The position numbers were made by a program, and so were the translations under genes. The notes under the pieces were generated by a model that was not told the origin of the DNA, searched no databases, and worked only from the letters and a program-made list of their open reading frames with translations. DNA of 64,000 nucleotides from Paenibacillus dendritiformis (GTDB lineage Bacteria; Bacillota; Bacilli; Paenibacillales; Paenibacillaceae): contig NZ_OX216966.1 of the NCBI RefSeq assembly GCF_945605565.1, positions 1 through 64,000 of the forward strand, in the 5' to 3' direction. Positions 1 through 8,534 of the stretch are shown in pieces. Position 1 is the stretch's first letter; each line of letters begins with the position of its first letter.

Positions 1-1
1 T

Positions 2-82
2 GGATCAAATGGAGATTTTAATTCATCTAATAATGCTAATATCCATGCAGTTGGAATAATTTACGGCATCGCTTGTCATTAG
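2..82 (+). CDS. possible 3' end of a gene cut by the window edge
   Basis: An open plus-strand frame enters from the left edge and stops with TAG at 80-82, giving about 26 residues ending GIIYGIACH. The minus strand here is broken by stops. Nothing in the fragment is recognisable. If real, the gene would be convergent with the glycan cluster. The following 83-247 is AT-rich and I see no gene or clear terminator in it. Confidence 0.25.
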   Translation, partial: GSNGDFNSSNNANIHAVGIIYGIACH

Positions 83-247
83 AAAGAGAACCATCCTTCC
101 CTATTACTACAAATGAAGTATTTTTCTTATTTCTAAAATGTTTTTTATTACTGATTTTATAATTGCTTGATTTTAGTCTTAAAAAGTTTAGTCGTGAAAA
201 GGGGATACTTATACTTAATAGTTCATTGTCTTGAACGAGAGTTTTTG

Positions 248-2224
248 TTAACTTTTACGTAAGTAACCTCTTTGTATTAAAATATCCATTTGATCTGCAA
301 TTTTAGAAATACTATAAGATTCAGTTATAAATTGTTTCCCTTGATCTGAAAACAAATCAAAATCCCCCTTGTCTTGGGATAATTCAAGTATTTTCTTTGT
401 AATCTCCTCTATATTATCAAAAGTATACTCCGGTGGATAAATATATTCTACTCCAGGCCACTTTAATAGTAATCCTATTGCCCCTGAAGCCATACCTTCC
501 GCAGGTGCTAAGTGGAAACTTTCAGGCTTGTCATAATCACTTACAGAAAGTACGAACCCAATATTTTTGAGATACTCTGAACTGTCTTGCCAGCCAGAAA
601 AAATAACTGCATGTTGTAATGTAGGATTGCTATTAATTCTTTTATACACTTGCTCAAAATATTTTTTCTCACTTTCAATGTTCCAAAGCCATGGCACTTC
701 TTCTGGTTTTGACCCAATGATATGTAACTTGAATTTCGAATCATATATAAGCAAGTTTTCTAAAATAGTTATTGCTAAGTCTAATCGTTTGCGTAAAGGA
801 AGAATTCCAATCAGGGCCAAATTGTATATATTATTTTGCGTTTTCGGTCTTTCAAATCGTTCAACATCAACATGATTAGGTATCAGAAATACTTTTTCAC
901 GTGGAAGATTAAACTCTCGGATAAATTCTTCTTGATAATATAGACCGACTGAAATAAAATAGTCTACATTTTTAAAGTTTACTTTATTTGCAAAATCTAA
1001 AAATAACTCAAAACGGTGCATTCGTGTTAACAATAATTGATCACTGGACTTATTATTCGAATACCAAACAGCATTTCCTAAAAGCCATTCACAAAAAATT
1101 ATGTCCGCCCAAGCGAGAAGTTCTCTACTTTGACGCTCATCATGAATATTATGGCCTTTCCACTCATCAATTTTTATCTCATATTTTTTTTCAAGAAATG
1201 GTATGAGGGGCCGAATAAACTTTAAATCATAACCATTTATTAAAATTCTCTTTTTTGTATTCTGAACAAAAGAGTCATAGTCACCATCTAAAATATTTTC
1301 TAATATCCCCTGTACTCTAGCACTTAAATTCATTGATGAGAGAATAAATTCATTTTCCAACAAAAAATCTCTAAATTTATTAAAATCATGATTTGGAAGA
1401 CTCCCATTCGAATAGTTCAAAATACTCTCTAATGCAGTCTTTACTCCAATGTGTACTCGTAATTTGTAATAATCTAATCCAACTTTTTTTAATATTTTTC
1501 TTGTTTCTCTCCAAACATGTAAGTGATCATTAAGTTCTTTAGAGCCATATCTTTGTGTAGAAGAAACATTATTTAATTCATCTCTCTTAACATATTGATA
1601 AATACACTCATCAATGTATTGAATTTTTTTTGTATTAGCATAGCATCTATTTAAAAAGAGAGTATCTTCCCCCAATCGTATATTTTCATCAAAGGTAATA
1701 CTATTGTTCAGTAAAAAATATCTATTATAGATCCCTTCAATTGTAGTACTTTGTTTTGAAACTAATTCACTTAGTAAATCTGATGTTGACAAAGTAGCAT
1801 GATGTACTTGCTCTAAACGGTTTGAAATACTTATTTGATTTCCTTCTCGTATTACTTCTATATATCCGCGAACAAGATCATAATTATTAGTACTGGCCTC
1901 AAAATATAATAGATTACATGCATTTTCTTTTAGAATATCATCCGCATCCAAAAACATAACATAGTTCGCAGTTGCTTTGTGAATACCATAATTCCTCGGT
2001 TTCGAGGGACTCCCTGAATTTTCTTCCAATTGATAAAGCTTGAAATTCTCATACTGTTTACAGTATGTCTGGATTATATCAACAGACCTATCCGTGGAAC
2101 AGTCATCTACAAATATTACTTCAATATCGTTTAAATCCATTGTTTGGTTTAATATTGACGAAATAGTTTTTTTAATTTTCTTTTGAGCATTATAGACTGG
2201 AATTATAATGCTTAATTTATACAT
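248..2224 (-). CDS. two-domain glycosyltransferase (GT2 + GT4-like)
   Basis: Predicted cytoplasmic glycosyltransferase that adds sugars to a lipid- or nucleotide-activated glycan. Residues about 5-230 are a GT-A (family 2) domain, with an IIIPVYNAQ start, DDCSTD and an LDADD metal/nucleotide motif. Residues about 330-640 look like a GT-B (family 1/4) domain with an E-x7-E motif (PESFHLAPAEGMASG). A two-domain enzyme may make two successive linkages. An ATG at 2224 with AGGTG 8 nt upstream is preferred over a GTG at 2233. It is the last gene of the AT-rich minus-strand glycan cluster, 20 nt after the CgeB-like gene. The acceptor and sugar cannot be read from the sequence. Confidence 0.8.
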   Translation of the reverse strand: MYKLSIIIPVYNAQKKIKKTISSILNQTMDLNDIEVIFVDDCSTDRSVDIIQTYCKQYENFKLYQLEENSGSPSKPRNYGIHKATANYVMFLDADDILKENACNLLYFEASTNNYDLVRGYIEVIREGNQISISNRLEQVHHATLSTSDLLSELVSKQSTTIEGIYNRYFLLNNSITFDENIRLGEDTLFLNRCYANTKKIQYIDECIYQYVKRDELNNVSSTQRYGSKELNDHLHVWRETRKILKKVGLDYYKLRVHIGVKTALESILNYSNGSLPNHDFNKFRDFLLENEFILSSMNLSARVQGILENILDGDYDSFVQNTKKRILINGYDLKFIRPLIPFLEKKYEIKIDEWKGHNIHDERQSRELLAWADIIFCEWLLGNAVWYSNNKSSDQLLLTRMHRFELFLDFANKVNFKNVDYFISVGLYYQEEFIREFNLPREKVFLIPNHVDVERFERPKTQNNIYNLALIGILPLRKRLDLAITILENLLIYDSKFKLHIIGSKPEEVPWLWNIESEKKYFEQVYKRINSNPTLQHAVIFSGWQDSSEYLKNIGFVLSVSDYDKPESFHLAPAEGMASGAIGLLLKWPGVEYIYPPEYTFDNIEEITKKILELSQDKGDFDLFSDQGKQFITESYSISKIADQMDILIQRGYLRKS

Positions 2225-2244
2225 AATCTCCACACCTGCTCTAA

Positions 2245-4353
2245 TTAAATATTTATCGATACTGGGTTAATTTCTCGCTTTCCTTCTGGATATAAAACAT
2301 TAAATTCGTCACAGTTGAATACAGTATACCCGCACTGAAATAGCCTTTTTATAAATTCACCATTAATATTAAATTCATAATACTTAAGTGCACTTCTTGG
2401 GAAAATAGAAGCATGTAGTAATCCTTCATTTACGAAAGTATAAGGTTTACACTCTAGTTTTTTTGTAACTACTGTTTCATTACTCAGATACGTATAGTTC
2501 AAAATCATATCGGACAAATAATTACTTCCATAATCGAATTCTGTATCCATAAAGGATACGTAATCGGCATCAATTACATCTTCTAAGCTACGATTGTATT
2601 TATTGAAATAATGAAGATCTAGCAGAAAAATATTTTCACTAGCATAATTCACTACATATCTTGCAGTTTCAATCGAATTTTCCTCAGTTAATACTATTAA
2701 CAACTTCTTATTAGGGAAATTTTGATTTTCAAATAAACTGATCGCGCCTTCGATTTCATTCCCATTTTTAGAAAATATAACCATACAGACTTCTGATTCT
2801 TTTCTCTCAGAATTAACTCCGATAATATCCAATATATATTCCATTCTTTTTTCATACGTGTGATTTTTAAGAACATAACGAAGAGCCTTGAGTCGATGCT
2901 GGTGATAATTAGTCTCTTTTAACTTACTTATTACTCTCTTACTCTCTTCTTGGTTGTTGACATCAAGTAAAAATAGCAATTCTCCAAAGTGCCATTCTAA
3001 GCCCTTTGAATAATTGCTAATTACTAAAGTATTTGACGCAATCAACTCAAATACTCGCCGAGCGAACATAGTTTTTGAATTTACTTCAGTGTTAATATTT
3101 ATTGCATATTTGGAACCTTTATAAGCCTTATCTAAACGAGTATAGGGAACTCTGGGCCTCAGATACGGTTTGAATCTTTCAGGGAAAATGTGGTTTTCGT
3201 CCTGATTTTCGGATTGTCTATTATATACAATAAGATTCTGCTCATCTTGTTGTATAATTAAATCAAAAATCCTCTCCATTTCTTCACATCTTATTGGGTG
3301 CTGTTTATAGTAGCTCCCTGAAAATACTATATCATCAGTTCGTTCATAAGATTCTATTGGATTGAAATGCTTCGGTTGAACAGCGAACATTAACGGATAG
3401 ACTTTTTTATGTCCATACTCCTCCTTGTATCGAACTACACATTCCTCAGAGGTAGTAAATATATAGTCAAATTTCAATGCTGTATCAACAAAATTATGTA
3501 CTTTATCATCAAAATGAGTAGGGTCCTCTTTATTCCAGAATACAGTCGTAATTTGATTCTCATTGCAATAACGAATAATGTTTAGTAGCTCTGTTCTATT
3601 CTCTTTCTTGAAATTAATACTGCTATAAACTTTACCTTTCCATTCGCGGGTGTCAGGATCTTTTCCACTCCATGCTGACTCACAGAAAAAAAAGTCCGGC
3701 TCCGTCTCTTGTAAAGTTTCTAGCCAGTTATTTGGACTTAAATATATAGCCTCACATTCATATTTAAAACTTTCATAAGTAAATTCATCTACAACCATTG
3801 CAACTTTCAATTGTCTGGTTTTGCGTCTAGGAGTTGTATTTTCCCCATTTTTTGTATTATTATAGAAAAAATCAAATAATGGCTTTAAAGTTATAGAATC
3901 TAGTAATATCGTTCCATTTCCTTGAATTCGTAGTGAAATTCTCATATCATCAACATTATTAATATCTATCTCGCCATGGTTATTTATATCTAACCAATGC
4001 GTTTCTGCTTTTTGTCCTTGGGAATACGTTATAATAAACAATTTAATATCACATTCCCCTAACACTTCTCCTTTAAAATCAACAAATAATCTATTATATA
4101 AATTTAGTTTGGGAAAAATTGAGGTTGATGGCTTAATATCAAAACTATTGTTCTTCTCCAGGTATGATAGATAACAATGAGTAGTTTCATTTCCTTCTAT
4201 AACAATTTCATGATCATTTAATATTACCTCTGAGGTAGAAGGTGCCCATTCATTTTTATTGTATTTAATGTTTCTTATATCTAACTTGCTTCGTAAGCTT
4301 CGCTCTTCTTTTAACAATTCTTGTAGTCTTCGTTCGATCAAGTCTATATTCAC
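2245..4353 (-). CDS. CgeB-like glycosyltransferase with C-terminal GT2-like region
   Basis: A 702-residue protein. An N-terminal helical stretch and beta-rich region (1-165) precede a GT-B-like domain of the CgeB/DUF3880 type (about 175-510), recognisable from VAMVVDEFTYE, the FWNKEDPTHF segment and ARRVFELIASNTLVIS near its end. Residues about 520-700 resemble a degraded GT2 fold (VCMVIFSKN, DADYVSFMDTEFDYG). CgeB of Bacillus acts in spore-outer-layer glycosylation, and relatives are common in S-layer and flagellin glycosylation islands. The start is GTG at 4353. It sits between the FkbM gene and the two-domain glycosyltransferase and is probably co-transcribed with both. The substrate is unknown. 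Confidence 0.7.
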   Translation of the reverse strand: MNIDLIERRLQELLKEERSLRSKLDIRNIKYNKNEWAPSTSEVILNDHEIVIEGNETTHCYLSYLEKNNSFDIKPSTSIFPKLNLYNRLFVDFKGEVLGECDIKLFIITYSQGQKAETHWLDINNHGEIDINNVDDMRISLRIQGNGTILLDSITLKPLFDFFYNNTKNGENTTPRRKTRQLKVAMVVDEFTYESFKYECEAIYLSPNNWLETLQETEPDFFFCESAWSGKDPDTREWKGKVYSSINFKKENRTELLNIIRYCNENQITTVFWNKEDPTHFDDKVHNFVDTALKFDYIFTTSEECVVRYKEEYGHKKVYPLMFAVQPKHFNPIESYERTDDIVFSGSYYKQHPIRCEEMERIFDLIIQQDEQNLIVYNRQSENQDENHIFPERFKPYLRPRVPYTRLDKAYKGSKYAININTEVNSKTMFARRVFELIASNTLVISNYSKGLEWHFGELLFLLDVNNQEESKRVISKLKETNYHQHRLKALRYVLKNHTYEKRMEYILDIIGVNSERKESEVCMVIFSKNGNEIEGAISLFENQNFPNKKLLIVLTEENSIETARYVVNYASENIFLLDLHYFNKYNRSLEDVIDADYVSFMDTEFDYGSNYLSDMILNYTYLSNETVVTKKLECKPYTFVNEGLLHASIFPRSALKYYEFNINGEFIKRLFQCGYTVFNCDEFNVLYPEGKREINPVSINI

Positions 4354-4374
4354 TTTCCTAAGCCCTCTCTCACC

Positions 4375-5454
4375 TTATTTTTTTACCATTTTCCAAATTC
4401 TTACCGCAATTTTTCCAGGTAATGATTTCTTTAGGCGATTATATCTTGATTCAATTATCCTATAGTGTTCTTTTAATGTAATAATTTCTTGTAGTGCCCG
4501 TCTTTCCATTTCTATGTGATATAAAATTTTATTATAGAGTTTTTGATTCTCAACTTCATTCTTCTTAGTTATATTTTCAATTTCTTTTTGCTTTTCTTCT
4601 AGCTCCAACCTGAGCCCATTTATAATATTCAAATTATTTCTCTGTTCTAAATTAAACTTTTCTTTTTCACGTACTAATTCTTGTTCAGATTTCTTTAATT
4701 TTTCTTTTTCTGCACTTAACCACTTATTTAAGTTCCATTTATCAATTAAAGTCTGTTTATACTGTGAGACCACATTTTCCTTAAAAGTTTGTGTTATATT
4801 TAAACGTTTATCCAAGTTATCGACCTTTATATAAATATAGTTGAAATGATGTATATCTATAAGTTCATATTTGTATTTCTTTAAAAAAGAATCAACTTCA
4901 TCAAAATGGTTATTTATCTCTATCCAAATTGTAGGATTAGACGAGGCTAAAACTTCTTCCATTCCCCTAAGAACATCTAATTCATTACCCTCGACATCAA
5001 TTTTTATGAAATCCGGTTTTTCAATATTCAACTCATCAATTGAAACAATTTCCACTGTGCCCGTATCATCACGAGTAATCTTACATTCTCCCATATTTCT
5101 TTCATTTACAGAAACTCCAGCTTTACCTGATTCGCTCCCTACAGCTGCACGAATAATTTCGATATCAGTAAGCTGATTTAAAGCTACATTCTCTTCCAAT
5201 AGATCAGCATTACTTAGAACTGGTTCAAAAGCATATATTTTTTGGGGCCTATAGTATTTACAAAAATAAATGGTATGGTTCCCAATATTAGCCCCGATAT
5301 CATATATAATTGACTTATTTGGGATATAAATCGAAAATCTTTTTAACTCTGCAATCTCATAATAATCAGAATTAGTTTTAATTACATTCGTAATATACTC
5401 ATCTTTATACCCAGAAATAATAGTCTCATCCCTGAGCCTAATTTGAAATTCCAA
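4375..5454 (-). CDS. FkbM family SAM methyltransferase with coiled-coil tail
   Basis: The N-terminal 200 residues form a class I methyltransferase of the FkbM type: IYDIGANIGNHTIYF (SAM loop, about 49-63), AFEPVLSNADLLEENV, and DFIKIDVEGNELDVLRGM. Such enzymes O-methylate sugars or polyketides. Residues about 235-345 are Lys/Glu-rich and predicted to be a long coiled coil, an unusual addition that could scaffold the other glycan enzymes or measure chain length as in Wbd-type terminators. The start is TTG at 5454 behind a strong AGGAGAGG. In ABC-transporter-dependent glycan pathways a terminal methylation often caps the chain, and the Wzm/Wzt genes lie just upstream. Confidence 0.75.
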   Translation of the reverse strand: MEFQIRLRDETIISGYKDEYITNVIKTNSDYYEIAELKRFSIYIPNKSIIYDIGANIGNHTIYFCKYYRPQKIYAFEPVLSNADLLEENVALNQLTDIEIIRAAVGSESGKAGVSVNERNMGECKITRDDTGTVEIVSIDELNIEKPDFIKIDVEGNELDVLRGMEEVLASSNPTIWIEINNHFDEVDSFLKKYKYELIDIHHFNYIYIKVDNLDKRLNITQTFKENVVSQYKQTLIDKWNLNKWLSAEKEKLKKSEQELVREKEKFNLEQRNNLNIINGLRLELEEKQKEIENITKKNEVENQKLYNKILYHIEMERRALQEIITLKEHYRIIESRYNRLKKSLPGKIAVRIWKMVKK

Positions 5455-5487
5455 AATCCTCTCCTCCTACCAAGCCCCTTAAATACT

Positions 5488-6786
5488 TCATTTCATGAAA
5501 AAGGGGGTTTTCTCGTTCACCATTGACTTATTTTTATACTCAAAAGCACTCCCGAAATTTATTATTTCTAGATTAGAATCTAATTGTGGAGTAATAATAT
5601 TTTTTGTATCTAATAACCTTGGTGTTCTCATTATTTTTGCTATTTCTCTATGATTAAGATCTTTAAATTCATCGTGGTCAGAAAGTATTAGTATAAGGTC
5701 GGAACCCGCGGCAGCTTCGAAACAGGTAACGAAATCCGGGCGATTTACATGAGGATCATGAATAGCTAGTTGAAACCCCTCATTTTTCAGTAAATTTATT
5801 ACCTTAATTGCCGGAGATTCTCTTAAATCATCAACGTTCCCCTTATATGTTACACCGAAAATTGCAATTTGAGGATTTTGAATGTCACTAAGAATCGTTT
5901 TTGAAATCTCTACCACAAATTGTGGCATGCTATTGTTAATATCCCGTGATAATTTTATCATTTTTGCATATTCTGGTGACTTAGCATATATAAAGTATGG
6001 ATCTACAGCAAGGCAATGCCCTCCTACTCCTGGCCCTGGAGAATGAATATTTACTCTGGGGTGTTTATTAGCCAGACGTATTACTTCCAATGCATTAATG
6101 TTTAAATCATTGCATACTTTCACAAGTTCGTTAGAGAGTGCGATATTAACGTCCCGAAATGTATTCTCCATACATTTCGACATTTCTGCAATCTTCGCTT
6201 CAGTTTCGATTATTTCTCCTTTTACAAAACTCTTATATATCTTTGCTGCTGCAACTGAACATTCTTTTGTAATTCCTCCAACTATTCGGTTGTTATTGAT
6301 TAATTCTGTGAGAATTCTCCCAGGCAATACACGTTCTGGGCAATGCGCCAAATAAATATCTTTTCCAATAGAAAATCCATTCTTTTCAAAGAGAGGCTTG
6401 ATAATATCATCCATTGATCGGGGCGCAATTGTTGACTCTATTATTATAGTGCTTCCATTTTTAATATACGGAAATATAGAGCGACAAGCGTCTAGTACAT
6501 ATGTTAAATCACAACTCATATAAGAGTCATGTTTATTAGGAGTTGGTACGGCAATAATATAAACGTCTGCTTCCTCTGGGATATTGGAGGCAGAGAACAA
6601 TTTTTTTTCTACAGCTGTTTTTATAATCTGTCCTAGACCTGGCTCTTCTATGTGAATTTTCCCCATGTTCAACATTTCAACTACATTTGAATTAATATCT
6701 ACTCCTACAACGTTAAATCCACAGTTCGTTAGAGTTGCTGCCGTTGGCAGCCCAATATAACCAAGACCAATTACACAGACTTTCAT
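5488..6786 (-). CDS. nucleotide-sugar dehydrogenase, UDP-ManNAc type
   Basis: NAD-dependent two-fold oxidation of a UDP-hexose(amine) to the uronic acid. An N-terminal Rossmann fold starts VCVIGLGYIGLPTA. The AHCPERVLPG segment and the catalytic Cys in GVGGHCLAVDPYF (about residue 258 of 432) are intact, and the C-terminal UDP-binding domain contains VTYKGNVDDLRESPA. The CPERVLPG form is closest to UDP-N-acetyl-mannosamine dehydrogenases (WecC/EpsD) rather than UDP-glucose dehydrogenase, so UDP-ManNAcA is the likely product; substrate assignment by eye is uncertain. ATG at 6786 with GGTGG upstream is preferred over a longer frame reaching 6825. Confidence 0.85.
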   Translation of the reverse strand: MKVCVIGLGYIGLPTAATLTNCGFNVVGVDINSNVVEMLNMGKIHIEEPGLGQIIKTAVEKKLFSASNIPEEADVYIIAVPTPNKHDSYMSCDLTYVLDACRSIFPYIKNGSTIIIESTIAPRSMDDIIKPLFEKNGFSIGKDIYLAHCPERVLPGRILTELINNNRIVGGITKECSVAAAKIYKSFVKGEIIETEAKIAEMSKCMENTFRDVNIALSNELVKVCNDLNINALEVIRLANKHPRVNIHSPGPGVGGHCLAVDPYFIYAKSPEYAKMIKLSRDINNSMPQFVVEISKTILSDIQNPQIAIFGVTYKGNVDDLRESPAIKVINLLKNEGFQLAIHDPHVNRPDFVTCFEAAAGSDLILILSDHDEFKDLNHREIAKIMRTPRLLDTKNIITPQLDSNLEIINFGSAFEYKNKSMVNEKTPFFMK

Positions 6787-6828
6787 AATTCCACCATGCT
6801 TTCTGTTTTTGTATATTGAGTCCAAAAA

Positions 6829-7569
6829 TTATTTATTTTTATTTATGAACAAATCTAAAACAGATGACGATTCCCCAATGTTCTCCACTTTCCCTCCTTC
6901 AAGCCACAGAACCCGATTACATAGCTTCTTCATCTGATCCATAGAATGGGATACAAACAAAACTGTAGTGCCATTTTCAATCATTTCCCTAATTTTGTCA
7001 CCACTTTTTTCTTGAAACTTTATATCTCCAACTGAAAGAACTTCGTCGACGATTAATATATCAGGCTGAATAATCGTAGCTATGGAAAATCCCAACCTAG
7101 CCTTCATACCTGATGAGTAGTTTTTTAATGGAGTGTAAATGAACTTTTCTAATTCAGAAAATTCAACTATCTCATCCACTTTATCCTTTAAAAATTTTTT
7201 AGAGTAGCCTAATATTAGTCCATTCAAATATATATTCTCCATCCCAGTAAGCTCACCATTAAAACCTGCCCCCAATTCAATAAGGGGAGCAATGGAGCCT
7301 TTAATTTTTACTTCTCCAGAGGTAGGCTTCAATATTCCTGCTATTATCTTTAGGAGCGTACTTTTGCCTGCTCCGTTCATACCAATTATTCCAAAGACTT
7401 CTCCTTTATTAATGGAAAAATCAATGTTTTTTAGAGCAAAGAAATCTTGGTATGTTATTTCTTTCTTCAATTTTTTTATAATAAAATGTTTCATTGAAGT
7501 AATTTTCTCTGTTGCTAGTCTGTAGCGCATTGAAACATTGATTACCTCTATAGCCGTATTATCATTCAT
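6829..7569 (-). CDS. polysaccharide ABC exporter ATPase (Wzt/TagH type)
   Basis: A 246-residue ATP-binding subunit that powers export of an undecaprenyl-linked glycan or teichoic-acid-like polymer. Walker A is GMNGAGKST (about 63-71), the signature is YSSGMKARLGFS, and Walker B is ILIVDEVLSVGD. The long segment before the first strand and the IELGAGFNGELTGMENIY segment are typical of the Wzt/TagH/RfbE branch. There is no extra C-terminal carbohydrate-binding domain, so it resembles the short TagH-like or S-layer-glycan versions. It is the partner of the permease gene 14 nt upstream. Confidence 0.88.
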   Translation of the reverse strand: MNDNTAIEVINVSMRYRLATEKITSMKHFIIKKLKKEITYQDFFALKNIDFSINKGEVFGIIGMNGAGKSTLLKIIAGILKPTSGEVKIKGSIAPLIELGAGFNGELTGMENIYLNGLILGYSKKFLKDKVDEIVEFSELEKFIYTPLKNYSSGMKARLGFSIATIIQPDILIVDEVLSVGDIKFQEKSGDKIREMIENGTTVLFVSHSMDQMKKLCNRVLWLEGGKVENIGESSSVLDLFINKNK

Positions 7570-7583
7570 ATCTTGTCCTCATT

Positions 7584-8360
7584 TTATAAATGGTATATAA
7601 AGCGATCTTGTGTTCTATAAAATACGAACACGCCCACAATTCCATAAACGAATATGTAAGCTAAACAAATCAAATGCAACCCTAAGCCCGGTAATTGTCC
7701 GTATATAACAACATCTCTAAACATCTCCACCACAGAATACAAGGGATTCAATTTTATAATAGGCATGTACTTTGCTGGAATAATACTCGCAGGGTAAAAA
7801 ATTGGTGTCATATACATGATGATCATTAGCACAATAGAATATAAATGCATCATATCTTTAAAAAAAACTGTGATTGACGCTAATAGAAGTCCAATTCCCG
7901 CAGAAATTGCAAGCAAATACAATAATGGAACTATAAACATAATATTTACCCAAGAGAAGGAAATGTTCGTTACCAGCATAACAAACAATAAAGGTACTGT
8001 CGAAATCAAAGTCGTAATGAACGAAGAGCATATCCTTGATAAAGGAAAAAAGTACTTTGGAACATATACTTTTGTAATTAGTTGACTGTTGGCATGTATT
8101 GAGTCCATTGCAAAGCTAGTGGCTTCTGAGAAAAATTGATAAACAATTCTTCCAGTTAATACATACACAGGGAAATTTTCAATATGATTATTGAATACTG
8201 TGGAAAAAATAACAGTTAAAACTATCATCATCAACAATGGATTCAGCATGCTCCACAGTACACCTAAGAATGAGTTTCTATACTTTAGTTTGATATCTTT
8301 TTTTATAAGTTCGAGTAGTAGATCTTTGTATTTAAGAAAATTTTGAATGTTTTTCTTCAT
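7584..8360 (-). CDS. polysaccharide ABC exporter permease (Wzm/TagG type)
   Basis: A 258-residue membrane protein of the ABC-2 polysaccharide export family. The N-terminal cytoplasmic stretch DIKLKYRNSFLGVLWSMLNPL is diagnostic. Six hydrophobic segments follow, including MIVLTVIFSTVF and a C-terminal LHLICLAYIFVYGIVGVFVFY. It forms the channel for the ATPase encoded just downstream. It is the first gene of the minus-strand glycan cluster, and its promoter must lie in the 174-bp AT-rich gap (8361-8534) shared with the divergent ligase-like gene. Confidence 0.88.
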   Translation of the reverse strand: MKKNIQNFLKYKDLLLELIKKDIKLKYRNSFLGVLWSMLNPLLMMIVLTVIFSTVFNNHIENFPVYVLTGRIVYQFFSEATSFAMDSIHANSQLITKVYVPKYFFPLSRICSSFITTLISTVPLLFVMLVTNISFSWVNIMFIVPLLYLLAISAGIGLLLASITVFFKDMMHLYSIVLMIIMYMTPIFYPASIIPAKYMPIIKLNPLYSVVEMFRDVVIYGQLPGLGLHLICLAYIFVYGIVGVFVFYRTQDRFIYHL

Positions 8361-8534
8361 TACTAAGCTCCTTTATTATTCTAAACAATTTTGTACCCAA
8401 CCATTACATTTGAATCATCTCCTAAATATAATATTTGAGGTTGAAAAAATCCATTGTCTTTCTAGCTTAATGGAAGTTTGATTTTAGCTGTGATATTATA
8501 AATATCGTAACTTAATGTAAAGGAGAATAAAACT

